A DNA stretch of 64,000 bases from Halostagnicola larsenii XH-48 (GTDB taxonomy: Archaea; Halobacteriota; Halobacteria; Halobacteriales; Natrialbaceae): positions 124,001-188,000 of the forward strand of contig NZ_CP007055.1 in assembly GCF_000517625.1 (NCBI RefSeq). The letters are read 5' to 3'. The stretch's first letter is position 1; each line of letters opens with the position of its first letter. Below the pieces are notes generated by a model. It made no database searches. It was not told the DNA's origin and saw nothing but the letters and a program-made list of their open reading frames with translations. The position numbers and the translations under genes are program-made. Positions 52,212 through 60,563 of the stretch are shown piece by piece.

Positions 52212-54266
52212 GTGTCGAAGCAGGTCCAGGACGTCGAGACGATATTTTGCCACGAGGTGGGATCGGACTATCTCGTCGTGGTCAGCCGGGACGGAAAGCG
52301 GTTATTCCGCGCAAAACTGGGCCTCTCGGAAACGAACGCGGGACCGCGACCCGCCAAATTCAGGCTCAAACGCGGCTCGACCGAAGAGCCCCGCCAACCC
52401 GACGAGTTCGTCGAACTCGCCCGGCGAGCCGAACGGATCCGCATCTCCGAACAGACCTCTCCGGCGGGCCGAGCGGAACTCCAGGAAATGCTCGACGGCT
52501 ATCAACTGGACGCGAAAGTCGTCCGCACCTGCCGGTACTGCGCCTCGGCCGGCCGATACTCCCCCATCACGACCGAGACGGCGATCAAGGACGATCGGGA
52601 CTGGATCTGCACGGACTGTGCCAGTCAGGAACTCGAGCGTCAACTCTCCCACGTCGGAAACGTGACGGGCGCGGCCAAAGACCGCCTCGAGGAGCTCATG
52701 CACGAGGTACAGGACTTAGAGCGCATCGTTAACTTGCTCAAAGGGCGACTCGACCCCGACCTGACGAAGTTCGATACGATCTCCTCGACCACCGACGAGG
52801 TCGATCCCGTCCGCGTCGATTCGCTTTCCCTCCACCCGGACCTTCAGGGCCTGCTCGAGAGTCGATTCGAGACGCTGTTGCCGGTCCAGAGCCTCTCGGT
52901 CGACCACGGCCTGCTCTCTGGAGACGACCAACTCGTCGTTTCGGCGACGGCGACCGGAAAGACGCTCGTCGGCGAGATGACGGGGATCGACCGCGTTCTC
53001 GAGGGCAAGGGCAAAATGCTATTTCTGGTGCCGCTCGTCGCGCTTGCAAACCAGAAGTACGAAGACTTCAAAGACGAGTACGGCGACCTCGTCGACGTGA
53101 GCATCCGCGTCGGCGCGAGTCGGGTGGCCGACTCGGGCAACCAGTTCGATCCGAACGCGGACGTCATCGTCGGCACCTACGAGGGAATCGACCACGCCCT
53201 GCGGACTGGCAAGGATATGGGCAACATCGGAACCGTCGTCATCGACGAGGTTCACACGCTCAAAGAGGAGGGACGAGGGCACCGACTCGACGGGCTCATC
53301 TCCCGGCTCAAGTACACCTGCGAACAGCGTGCGGCGGATCGCGAATCATACGGCGGTGCCCAGTGGGTGTACCTCTCCGCGACGGTCGGCAACCCCGAAC
53401 AGCTCGCAGAGACGCTCGAGTCGAAACTCATCGAGTTCGAAGAGCGGCCGATTCCCATCGAACGCCACGTCACCTTCGCCGACGGCCAGGAGAAGGTAAC
53501 CGTCGAGAACAAGCTGGTCAAACGCGAGTTCGATACCGAATCCTCGAAGGGGTATCGCGGCCAGACGATCATCTTCACCAACTCCCGACGGCGCTGTCAC
53601 GAGATTTCCCGGAAGCTCGAGTACTCGGCGGCACCCTACCACGCGGGACTGGACTACGGCCGGCGCAAGAGCGTCGAACGGCAGTTCGCCAATCAGGACC
53701 TCGCCGCGGTCGTCACGACTGCGGCACTCGCAGCCGGCGTCGACTTCCCCGCCTCGCAGGTCGTCTTCGACTCGCTTGCGATGGGCATCGAGTGGCTTTC
53801 GGTTCAGGAATTCCACCAGATGCTCGGGCGGGCGGGCCGGCCGGACTACCACGATTCGGGGACGGTGTACGTCCTCGTCGAACCGGACTGTGTGTACCAC
53901 AACTCCATGGAGATGACCGAGGACGAAGTCGCGTTCAAACTCCTGAAAGATGAGATGGAGTCCGTGATGACCCACTACGACGAGGCCGCGGCCATCGAGG
54001 AGACGCTGGCCAACGTCACGGTCGGCGGTCGCGCGGCAAAGCGACTCAACGACCGGATGCTCGGCGAAGTGCCGACCAAACACGCCCTCGGGAAACTCCT
54101 CGAGTACGACTTTATCGACGGCTTCGAGCCGACGCCGCTCGGTCGCGTCATCACCGAGCACTTCCTCGATCCGGGACAGGCGTTCTCGATCCTCGACGGG
54201 GTCAGGAAAGACGCCCATCCCTACGAACTGATCGCGGAAATCGAACTCCGCGATACGGAGCTATAA
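52212..54266 (+). CDS. SF2 DEAD/DEAH-box helicase, Ski2/Hel308-like with N-terminal zinc finger
   Basis: The 684-residue helicase begins at GTG. An N-terminal domain with a zinc knuckle pair (RTCRYCASAG and CTDCASQ) precedes the motor. Motor motifs are VSATATGKTLVGE (Walker A), VPLVALANQKYE (Ia), VIDEVHTLKEEGRG (DEVH), LSATVGNP (SAT), and QMLGRAGRPDYHDSG (motif VI). The C-terminus contains a helical domain resembling ratchet helicases. This is the haloarchaeal class with an extra N-terminal DUF5814-type domain. Likely role: RNA or DNA unwinding in processing or repair. Confidence 0.9.
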   Translation: MSKQVQDVETIFCHEVGSDYLVVVSRDGKRLFRAKLGLSETNAGPRPAKFRLKRGSTEEPRQPDEFVELARRAERIRISEQTSPAGRAELQEMLDGYQLDAKVVRTCRYCASAGRYSPITTETAIKDDRDWICTDCASQELERQLSHVGNVTGAAKDRLEELMHEVQDLERIVNLLKGRLDPDLTKFDTISSTTDEVDPVRVDSLSLHPDLQGLLESRFETLLPVQSLSVDHGLLSGDDQLVVSATATGKTLVGEMTGIDRVLEGKGKMLFLVPLVALANQKYEDFKDEYGDLVDVSIRVGASRVADSGNQFDPNADVIVGTYEGIDHALRTGKDMGNIGTVVIDEVHTLKEEGRGHRLDGLISRLKYTCEQRAADRESYGGAQWVYLSATVGNPEQLAETLESKLIEFEERPIPIERHVTFADGQEKVTVENKLVKREFDTESSKGYRGQTIIFTNSRRRCHEISRKLEYSAAPYHAGLDYGRRKSVERQFANQDLAAVVTTAALAAGVDFPASQVVFDSLAMGIEWLSVQEFHQMLGRAGRPDYHDSGTVYVLVEPDCVYHNSMEMTEDEVAFKLLKDEMESVMTHYDEAAAIEETLANVTVGGRAAKRLNDRMLGEVPTKHALGKLLEYDFIDGFEPTPLGRVITEHFLDPGQAFSILDGVRKDAHPYELIAEIELRDTEL

Positions 54267-54401
54267 CCAACAGATCGCAGACTGCTTTCGAACTGCCCGT
54301 TCGGTTTTCGTGGTGGTAAATGGCGTGTGCTCTCGAGTCGATACTGTCAACGCCGCACTGATCGACTGTCTCCCACACAGTCTCTGATCTGCCACTACCT
54401 C

Positions 54402-54656
54402 CTACACGAACGCGATCTCGAGGATCGATAGCAAGATCACGAGTATCGACCCGGGGAGACCGCCGATGGCCACGATCAGGAGCGCGATCGGGGTGATGGC
54501 GACCGAAATATCGAACACGGCCTGGGCGAGAAAGAGAACGACCAGTCCGACGATCGCATTGACGATAAACGGCCGCACGGCCTGGATGACACGCGACGCG
54601 CCGACGATGGCCGCGAGTACCAGTGCGAGAAGGAGAATCTCGAGTCCAGTGACCAT
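54402..54656 (-). CDS. BofA-family (pro-sigmaK inhibitor-like) membrane protein
   Basis: The 84-residue protein has three short hydrophobic helices: LEILLLALVLAAIVGASRVI, FIVNAIVGLVVLFLAQAVFD and AITPIALLIVAIGGLPGSIL. The P-F-I-V-N-A-I-x-G and GLPGSI-type elements define the BofA/DUF family found widely in archaea, where no sporulation exists and the role is unknown. The C-terminus LVILLSILEIAFV is also typical. The gene is convergent with the helicase gene and divergent from tRNA-Pro. Confidence 0.82.
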   Translation of the reverse strand: MVTGLEILLLALVLAAIVGASRVIQAVRPFIVNAIVGLVVLFLAQAVFDISVAITPIALLIVAIGGLPGSILVILLSILEIAFV

Positions 54657-54739
54657 AGTTTGTAATTCGTTACCAGCAGGGTAAATCGTTCGATCACGGA
54701 ACGAAACCCTTTAACCCATCTGCCCGAGAATGTGTGTAC

Positions 54740-54812
54740 GGGATCGTGGGTTAGCTTGGTATACTTCGGGCCTTGGGTGCCCGTGACCCCGGTTCAAATC
54801 CGGGCGATCCCA
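54740..54812 (+). tRNA. tRNA-Pro (anticodon TGG)
   Basis: A 73-nt cloverleaf forms: acceptor GGGATCG/CGATCCC, anticodon arm CGGGC-CTTGGGT-GCCCG with anticodon TGG, and T arm CCCGG-TTCAAAT-CCGGG. Discriminator A. A tRNA-Pro of typical archaeal form with no intron. Confidence 0.97.
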
Positions 54813-55152
54813 CTTACTTCTGTTGCGAGCAAAATCCGCGAGCGATGAATGCGTACCGAGCGGTCGGATTTGCGGTAGACCGAGGTTCTGCGCAACGTGT
54901 AGTTCTCGAACGTGGTTCAAATCCGGGAGGCCATTGAGAAAATAAGTGTTACTAAACCCTTATGTAGCGGTTTCCACTGTCGTCTGTGAATCTCGTCAGT
55001 CGCGGGTTTGTTCAAGATCTGGACAACAGATATCGTCTGTCGGGCTCATGACACGCTCATTCAAGTTATCGGTCAGGTTCACAGGGCGAACTCTGGGTAG
55101 GCATTGGAATGAGGTTAGAATTATAAGTAGTCCATTTAGTTATAGTATTGCA
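54813..55152. other. 340-bp gene-free region with tRNA-Pro T-arm copy
   Basis: No gene seen. ggttcaaatccggg at 54914-54927 repeats tRNA-Pro 54791-54804 exactly. From about 54940 the base composition becomes AT-rich; attataag at about 55120 is a likely TATA box for the DUF4013-like gene, whose mRNA would begin a few bases before its ATG. Confidence 0.5.
54914..54927 (+). repeat. 14-nt copy of the tRNA-Pro T arm
   Basis: ggttcaaatccggg at 54914-54927 is an exact copy of tRNA-Pro positions 54791-54804, 123 bp apart. It marks the left edge of the AT-rich islet. Confidence 0.55.
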
Positions 55153-55842
55153 ATGCTAGAAGACGGATTGTCATATCCCGCACGGGGAGATTGGATTGGG
55201 CGAATGATCATCGGTGCAGTCTTAGGGTTCTTTGGGTGGCTCTTTCTCCCGCTCTTCGTTCTCATGGGGTATTTCGTACGAACGCTTGAGAAAACAGTCC
55301 ATGGCGAAGATGAGCCACCTGAATTCACAGGATGGGGTGATCTGCTGATTAAAGGAGTTGTAGCCTCCGTCATCAGTCTCGTGTATTCAATTGTCCCTGT
55401 AGTCGGATATCTATTTGTTGTGTTTGTCTTTCTTGGCGCTGGTGGTGCAATCGGTGGCGATGGCGGGGGAGTACTTGCGGGAATTGGTATTATGTCGATG
55501 ATCTTTCTTCTTCCCCTGATTTTCCTGATTTACTATATCGTCCCAGCAGCACTCACAAACTACGCTCAAAGCGGTGAATTCAAAGATGCTTTCAACTTCA
55601 GCGACATCAAACCCGTCGTTCTCAGTGTGGATTATTTAGTGGCAGTTCTCGCCCCGTTGTTTGTCGCAATGGTTTCCTGGGTGATTATGGCGATTCTCGT
55701 CGTAACTCTCGTCGGAATCTTACTTATCCCATTCGTGCAGTTCTACTTCCAAGTATCAGTCTTTCGTATGTTTGGGACTGCTTTCAAAAATCAACAGAAA
55801 TCCATCACTACTGAAACCACATCAGACGCAACGGTTGTCTGA
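55153..55842 (+). CDS. DUF4013-like multi-pass membrane protein, low-GC
   Basis: The 229-residue protein has five or six helices: WIGRMIIGAVLGFFGWLFLP at the start, then GVVASVISLVYSIVPVVGYL, a Gly-rich GAGGAIGGDGGGVLAG, MIFLLPLIFLIYYIVPAALT, and AVLAPLFVAMVSWVIMAILV. DUF4013 features are GYFVRTLEKTVHGEDEPPEF with the DxPPEF-type loop and the YAxSGxFxDAFNFSDIKP motif (here YAQSGEFKDAF). Function is unknown in the family. Codon use is clearly AT-richer than the neighbours, and the gene sits in an AT-rich islet beside tRNA-Pro, so it is probably acquired. Confidence 0.85.
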   Translation: MLEDGLSYPARGDWIGRMIIGAVLGFFGWLFLPLFVLMGYFVRTLEKTVHGEDEPPEFTGWGDLLIKGVVASVISLVYSIVPVVGYLFVVFVFLGAGGAIGGDGGGVLAGIGIMSMIFLLPLIFLIYYIVPAALTNYAQSGEFKDAFNFSDIKPVVLSVDYLVAVLAPLFVAMVSWVIMAILVVTLVGILLIPFVQFYFQVSVFRMFGTAFKNQQKSITTETTSDATVV

Positions 55843-56124
55843 TTATTTTGAAAAGAGTTGGGGAACAATTGATATATTGGCTTCTTTTCCGAAAGTCTAA
55901 GCAAATGATTGATAGTCTTCCCGTCATCAATTCGACACGGCCTCACACGCTCCTATAAAATGAAAAATCCCCAATACTTAGGGGTCCAGAGCATATTCAT
56001 ATCAAATTAAATTTATTTGTTTCACATCTGCGGCAAATCAATACGTGAGGTTCATCGATCTTCTTCGATAAAAGTTTAATATTTGACGGGAAGCTATTCG
56101 GTCGTTCGCCGCGTTCTCTCGAGT
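55843..56124. other. AT-rich gene-free segment
   Basis: No gene was found in these 282 bp. Composition is far AT-richer than the chromosome average, with TATA-like blocks (caaattaaatttatttg, 56005-56021; aagtttaatatttg). The last part, gataaaagtttaatatttga, likely contains the promoter of the stress-protein gene. It seems to be the right half of the islet next to tRNA-Pro. Confidence 0.45.
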
Positions 56125-57021
56125 ATGTCCCAGCCACCGGCGAACAGGCCCGTCCTCGTTGCGGTTGGTGACCCGGCCCACGCCGAGCAACTGGTTCGAA
56201 CGGCCGGCGATCTGGCGCGACTCGAGGACGGCGTCGTCCGAATCGTCTCGATCACCGTCAAACCGCAGAGTTCGCCGTTTTCACTGTACACGGACGAAAC
56301 GATCATCGAAGAGTATCCCGGGAATAGCCGGCAGATTCTCGAGCGTGCGATCGAGGTCGCACCGGATGACGTAACGGTCGAAAGCGAGGTACTCGTCGCT
56401 CGGTCGGTCGTCGACGGGATCACGACCGCGGTTGGGGAGTCCGAGGCGCGCGCACTCGTCGTGGGGTGGCGAGAGCGTCGCGGCCGCACGAACGCCGTTC
56501 TCGGAACGACGGTCGATCAGTTGGTAGAGCGCGTCCCGTGTGATCTGTACGTCGAACGGATCGGCCACGAGGCCGACGGCGTCGACTCGATCCTCCTGCC
56601 GGTTGCCGGCGGTCCGCACGTCGGACCGGCGGCGCGAGTCGCGACCGCAATCGCCGCCACGAATGATGCCACCATCTCCGTCCTCTCGGTCGCGCCAGTG
56701 GACCGCGGGTCGGAGTCCGCACGCGAGTACGTCGCCGAGGCGGAACTCGCCCTCGAGAACGCCGGCGATTCGACCGTTCGTACCGAATCGCGGATCGAAG
56801 AGGGCTCGGAGACCACGGACGTGATCGTCGAACGCGCTCACGAGCACGACGTCCTCGTGTTCGGCACGACTCGCCAGAGTGCGCTTCACCGTCGACTCGT
56901 GGGCTCGATTCCGCGAGCGGTCGTTCGGCAAACTGAGCAGACGGTGATCCTCTGTCGTGCCGGCGACGCGGTCGAGGGGCCGGTTCTCCGGCAGCTCAGG
57001 CAGTTCCTAATGCCGTCATGA
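56125..57021 (+). CDS. Tandem universal-stress-protein (UspA) domain protein
   Basis: The 298-residue protein contains two UspA-like domains in tandem (about residues 8-140 and 150-285): PVLVAVGDPAHAEQLVRTAG and DSILLPVAGGPHVGPAARVA open them. The nucleotide-binding G-x2-G-x9-G(S/T) motif is clearest in the second domain, EHDVLVFGTTRQSALHRRLV plus GSIPRAVVRQ. The first has VVGWRERRGRTNAVLGTTVDQ, a related pattern. UspA proteins respond to stress in unknown ways. Its stop overlaps the convergent glyoxalase-fold gene by six bases. Confidence 0.85.
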   Translation: MSQPPANRPVLVAVGDPAHAEQLVRTAGDLARLEDGVVRIVSITVKPQSSPFSLYTDETIIEEYPGNSRQILERAIEVAPDDVTVESEVLVARSVVDGITTAVGESEARALVVGWRERRGRTNAVLGTTVDQLVERVPCDLYVERIGHEADGVDSILLPVAGGPHVGPAARVATAIAATNDATISVLSVAPVDRGSESAREYVAEAELALENAGDSTVRTESRIEEGSETTDVIVERAHEHDVLVFGTTRQSALHRRLVGSIPRAVVRQTEQTVILCRAGDAVEGPVLRQLRQFLMPS

Positions 57022-57873
57022 CTCGTCATTTCGGCCCTCGAGACGAACGCGAATCGCGATTTCGTCGGGGTCGGTGACCTCGAACCCACACTCGAGATCC
57101 GTGACTGAATAGTCGGCGCTCTCAACTCGCTCGCGAAGCGCCGATATCGCTGCTTCTTCCGGAAGCAGAATCTCGAACCACGCCAACCCGCTGCCCGAGG
57201 CTGGCGCGGATCGGTTGTTCCAGGTGTTGAGACCGACGTGGTGGTGGTACCCGCCCGCGGCGAGAAACAGCGCGGAGGGCTCGAGGTCGACGGTAACGTC
57301 GAAGCCGATCGTCCGTTCGTAGAACTTCCGAGCATCCTCGATGTCAGAAACCTCGAGGTGGACGTGCCCGACCGTCGTCTCGGGGTCGATCGAGTCGGTA
57401 TCGTCTGCCACCGCTTTGAGCCCCTCGAGGTCGAGCGGGCTCGTCCCCATCTGCACCATCCCGTCGTTCGTCTGCCACTGGTCTCGCGGACGATCGCAGT
57501 AGATTTCGACGCCGTTTCCGGCCGGATCGCTGAGATAGAGTGCTTCGCTGACGTCGTGGTCGGATGCTCCGTCGAGCGTCCACTGCGCTCGGATTCGCTC
57601 GAGTGCGCCGCCCAGCGCTTCCCGAGATGGGACCCGGAACGCGGTGTGATAGAGTCCGGTTTCCGTCTGATGGCGTGGACTGGCCGCCTGCGCTTCGTCG
57701 ACCGCGAGCAGCGTCCGGTCACCGGCGCCGAGCGTCGTCGTCTCCGCACCTCGGGAGTGCACCTCGAGCCCGACGACGTCTCGATAGAACTCGACCAGCT
57801 CCGTCCGATCGGCTGCGAGGAGTGCGACCCGGCCGATCCGCGCGTCGGCTGGGAGCGAGGTGGCTCGTGTCAT
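57016..57873 (-). CDS. Two-domain VOC (glyoxalase/extradiol dioxygenase fold) protein
   Basis: The 285-residue protein has two VOC halves. The first is IGRVALLAADRTELVEFYRD with metal-ligand candidates in LYHTAFRVP (His) and NGVEIYCDRP (Glu). The second is VGHVHLEVSDIEDARKFYER, which includes the His of a HxH pair. CatE-like ring-cleaving dioxygenases need His-His-Glu in one domain; these residues are present in the second domain, with NTWNNRSAPASGSGLAWFE as a substrate-facing segment. So dioxygenase or glyoxalase activity is possible, with unknown substrate. The start at 57873 is selected because upstream residues are not family-like. Confidence 0.86.
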   Translation of the reverse strand: MTRATSLPADARIGRVALLAADRTELVEFYRDVVGLEVHSRGAETTTLGAGDRTLLAVDEAQAASPRHQTETGLYHTAFRVPSREALGGALERIRAQWTLDGASDHDVSEALYLSDPAGNGVEIYCDRPRDQWQTNDGMVQMGTSPLDLEGLKAVADDTDSIDPETTVGHVHLEVSDIEDARKFYERTIGFDVTVDLEPSALFLAAGGYHHHVGLNTWNNRSAPASGSGLAWFEILLPEEAAISALRERVESADYSVTDLECGFEVTDPDEIAIRVRLEGRNDES

Positions 57874-58126
57874 ACTCGATTCGAGGTCGAGAGCGCACGT
57901 AAGTATACGCATTCTGCGGAACTGAGAACGGACGCTGAACCGACGTTCAAGCGCCTGAGGTTGTCTCGATACCACTTACCTGCCGAGTCGATTCGACGAA
58001 ACTGCTTCTCGCGCTACTCCGCCGAAATCTGCTGTCAGGGTCGTATCGTCCTGTTCACTGTTGAATTCAGTCCGTTCGTGTCCGTGTGACGATCATCGAT
58101 GCTGTCATCGCGCCGTTCGGCGTCGC

Positions 58127-59239
58127 TTACGCCTCGTCTCGAGCGGCGAGCGTCACCTCGAGGTCCGTTCGCTCGCCGTCACGAACGACCGTGATATCGA
58201 CGGTTTCGTCGGGTGCTGTCTCGAGCGCCAACTGTGCGGAGAGGACGTCCTGGTTCGGCACCGCTTCGCCCGCGAGTTCGACGATCACGTCGCCGCCAAC
58301 GGGAACGGCCTGGTCGTCGACGACGGTCGTTCCGTCTGCGGCCTCGAGGACGCCCTCGGCGGGAGAGTTCGGCGCGGTTTCGACGACGAGGACGCCGCCC
58401 GCCTCGTCGATGTCGTTAGCCTGGGCAATTCGCGGCGACAGAGGGACGACGTTGACCCCCAGATACGGGTGTTCGTAGGTGCCGTCCTCGATCAGGGCGG
58501 GAACGACTCGCTCGAGAAGCGCCGCCGAAATCGCAAAGCCGATGTTCAGCCCGGGTCCGGCCCCCGCCGAGACGACGCCGACGACTTCCTCTTCCTCGAG
58601 GGTTACGAGCGGGCCGCCGCTATTTCCCGGATTGACCGGTGCATCGGTCTGGATCGCTGCAGGGATCGTAACCCCCGTGGGACTCGGAAGCGAGCGGTTG
58701 ACGCCGCTGACGATACCGTGAGAAACCGAGGCGTCGAGACCGAGTGGGTTGCCCAGCGCGACGACTTCCTGTCCGATCTCCGGCACCGTGTCGGCGACCG
58801 ACAGCGTCTCGGCGTACTCCGGCAACCCGTCTGGCTCGAGCACCGCGAGGTCGCTGTAGGGGTCGGTTCCAACCACGTTCGCCGAACGCCAGTCCTCTTC
58901 GACGAACTGCACGTCGAGTTCGTCGGCGGCGCTGACGACGTGTTCGTTCGTCACGACGTACTCGTCCTCGTAGACGAACCCGGACCCGATGCCGCCCTCC
59001 TGCTCGGCTCCTGAAACTTGAACCAGCACTAAACCGTCTCTCGTCTGTTCGTAGAGCGCCGTATACGGACTCTCCGCTGTCGTCTCGTCTCCATCGGCCG
59101 TTCCCTCGCCCTCGTCTTGGCCACTCGAGGCCCCGCCGTCGTCCTGAGCGGCACCGCTCAGGCTGGCGACGCCCCCGGTCGCGAGCGTGCCACCGATTAG
59201 CTGCAGCATCGTCCGCCGGGTCGCTCGGTGTCGTCTCAT
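58127..59239 (-). CDS. HtrA/DegP-type serine protease with PDZ domain
   Basis: The 370-residue protein is exported by the Tat route (MRRHRATRRTMLQLIGG, twin arginine, then LSGAAQ without a Cys). The protease domain has the triad H100 (VVTNEHVV), D130 (DPYSDLAVL) and S207 (PVNPGNSGGPLV). One PDZ domain follows (YEHPYLGVNVVPLSPRIAQA, residues 275-365). HtrA enzymes degrade or refold damaged extracytoplasmic proteins as trimers. The acidic linker between signal and protease (EDGEGTADGDETTAES) is typical for haloarchaea. It is convergent with nothing and stands alone. Confidence 0.94.
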   Translation of the reverse strand: MRRHRATRRTMLQLIGGTLATGGVASLSGAAQDDGGASSGQDEGEGTADGDETTAESPYTALYEQTRDGLVLVQVSGAEQEGGIGSGFVYEDEYVVTNEHVVSAADELDVQFVEEDWRSANVVGTDPYSDLAVLEPDGLPEYAETLSVADTVPEIGQEVVALGNPLGLDASVSHGIVSGVNRSLPSPTGVTIPAAIQTDAPVNPGNSGGPLVTLEEEEVVGVVSAGAGPGLNIGFAISAALLERVVPALIEDGTYEHPYLGVNVVPLSPRIAQANDIDEAGGVLVVETAPNSPAEGVLEAADGTTVVDDQAVPVGGDVIVELAGEAVPNQDVLSAQLALETAPDETVDITVVRDGERTDLEVTLAARDEA

Positions 59240-59372
59240 AGTTGCGTGTCCATCACGAACGGGTTAAAACGCCGCCACGCGTAGCTGACCGGTTCGGTTT
59301 CTGATCGATCCACGCTCTGACAGCCCCGGTGTGAGCTTTACCCTCCTCGAACCCGTGCGTTGGGGTGTCGAT

Positions 59373-60362
59373 ATGCACCGACCGCACTCCGGCCAACTCC
59401 TTGCGCGCCTCGAGCGGCCGACCACGCCGTCGCCGACGACGCTCGCGGTTCTCTCGGACGTCCACCTCGCGACGGACGCCTCCGGTACGTGGAAGGTCTT
59501 TCACCGAACGGAGCGTCACCTTCGTGCGGCCGTCGCGGGGGTCAACGACCGAGAGATCGACGGCGTGGTCGTCGCTGGCGATCTCACGCGCGATGGGACG
59601 CCCGAACAGTTCAACCGATTCGACGAACTCGCCGAGTTCGACCCGCCGATGGTCGCGGTGCCCGGCAACCACGATCTACCGACGACGTTCGACGATCACG
59701 GATCGGCTTCGATCGCCTCGTTCGAGACTCGATACACGCCCGGTGGGCTACCGTTTCGAACCCGGTTCGACGGGATCGAAGTGATCGGACTCAACAGCCA
59801 CGCCGCTGGCCCGAACGCTCCCGCGGAGACGTGGGACGGACAGGTTAGCGCCGAGCAGTTGATGTGGCTCGACGAGACGCTCGCCGACAGCGACGTCGAT
59901 GCGACGATCGTCACCGTTCATCACAACCTGCCGGCGACGGGCGAACTCTACGAACGCTACCGGGCCGAGCTGCCCGTCGGTGGAACGGTTCCCGGGTTTT
60001 CGAATCCCGAGCCGCTGGTCGAGTTGCTCGCCTCTCACGACGTTCCACTCGTGGTGACCGGCCACTTGCACTTTCCCGCCATCGAGCAGACTGATGCCGT
60101 GAGAGAACTCACGGTGCCCGCGGTGTCGTCGTTTCCCCACTCCCTGCTGGTGCTCGAGATCGACGAGCGCGGAACGGTCGTTCGATCCGTTCCGCTGACC
60201 GACGGCGACGGCATGGTCGAATCGATCGCTCACGGCTACGAAAAGGATCGCGTCCTGCTCTCGGCCGCCCAGCAGGCGACGTTTCCGCTCGTCGACGAAC
60301 TCGAGTCAGCGCACGGTGCCGATAGTCTCCCGCGGACGACGGATAGTGTGGACTATTCGTAG
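59373..60362 (+). CDS. Calcineurin-like metallophosphoesterase
   Basis: The 329-residue phosphoesterase has the canonical metal motifs: D-x-H in LAVLSDVHLATD, GDLTRDG, GNHDL in VAVPGNHDLPTT, HH in IVTVHHNLPATG, and GHLH in VVTGHLHFP. These define a soluble class of the calcineurin-like superfamily (cAMP phosphodiesterase/CpdA-like). The start at 59373 (MHRPHSGQLL) follows a TATA-like gctttacc at 59336; an alternative GTG at 59331 is possible but overlaps the TATA box. Substrates are unknown, but it may be a nucleotide phosphatase. Confidence 0.92.
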   Translation: MHRPHSGQLLARLERPTTPSPTTLAVLSDVHLATDASGTWKVFHRTERHLRAAVAGVNDREIDGVVVAGDLTRDGTPEQFNRFDELAEFDPPMVAVPGNHDLPTTFDDHGSASIASFETRYTPGGLPFRTRFDGIEVIGLNSHAAGPNAPAETWDGQVSAEQLMWLDETLADSDVDATIVTVHHNLPATGELYERYRAELPVGGTVPGFSNPEPLVELLASHDVPLVVTGHLHFPAIEQTDAVRELTVPAVSSFPHSLLVLEIDERGTVVRSVPLTDGDGMVESIAHGYEKDRVLLSAAQQATFPLVDELESAHGADSLPRTTDSVDYS

Positions 60363-60563
60363 GTGGCGAAGCCAGCCAACAAATCCAGAATATATGATAA
60401 CTCTAAACAGCGCCATAGACGTTACGATCAACCAGTTTTCTTCGGTTTCAGCGCCGAGAGATCCTGTCTTGCGTCTGTACTGACCCGGCGAGTATCTTTC
60501 CGGGTTCGAATGTTGGGCTGATTCGGTCCCGGCAGAGAGGCTAAGTGATTCGTTTGCGAGGGT

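Noticed and set aside
894-60000. Long open frames antisense to real genes (e.g. opposite the dehydrogenase, srp54, argG, mcm and the ThDP enzyme genes)
   Set aside because: They are expected in GC-rich haloarchaeal DNA, are Arg/Pro/Ser-rich, and show no motifs.
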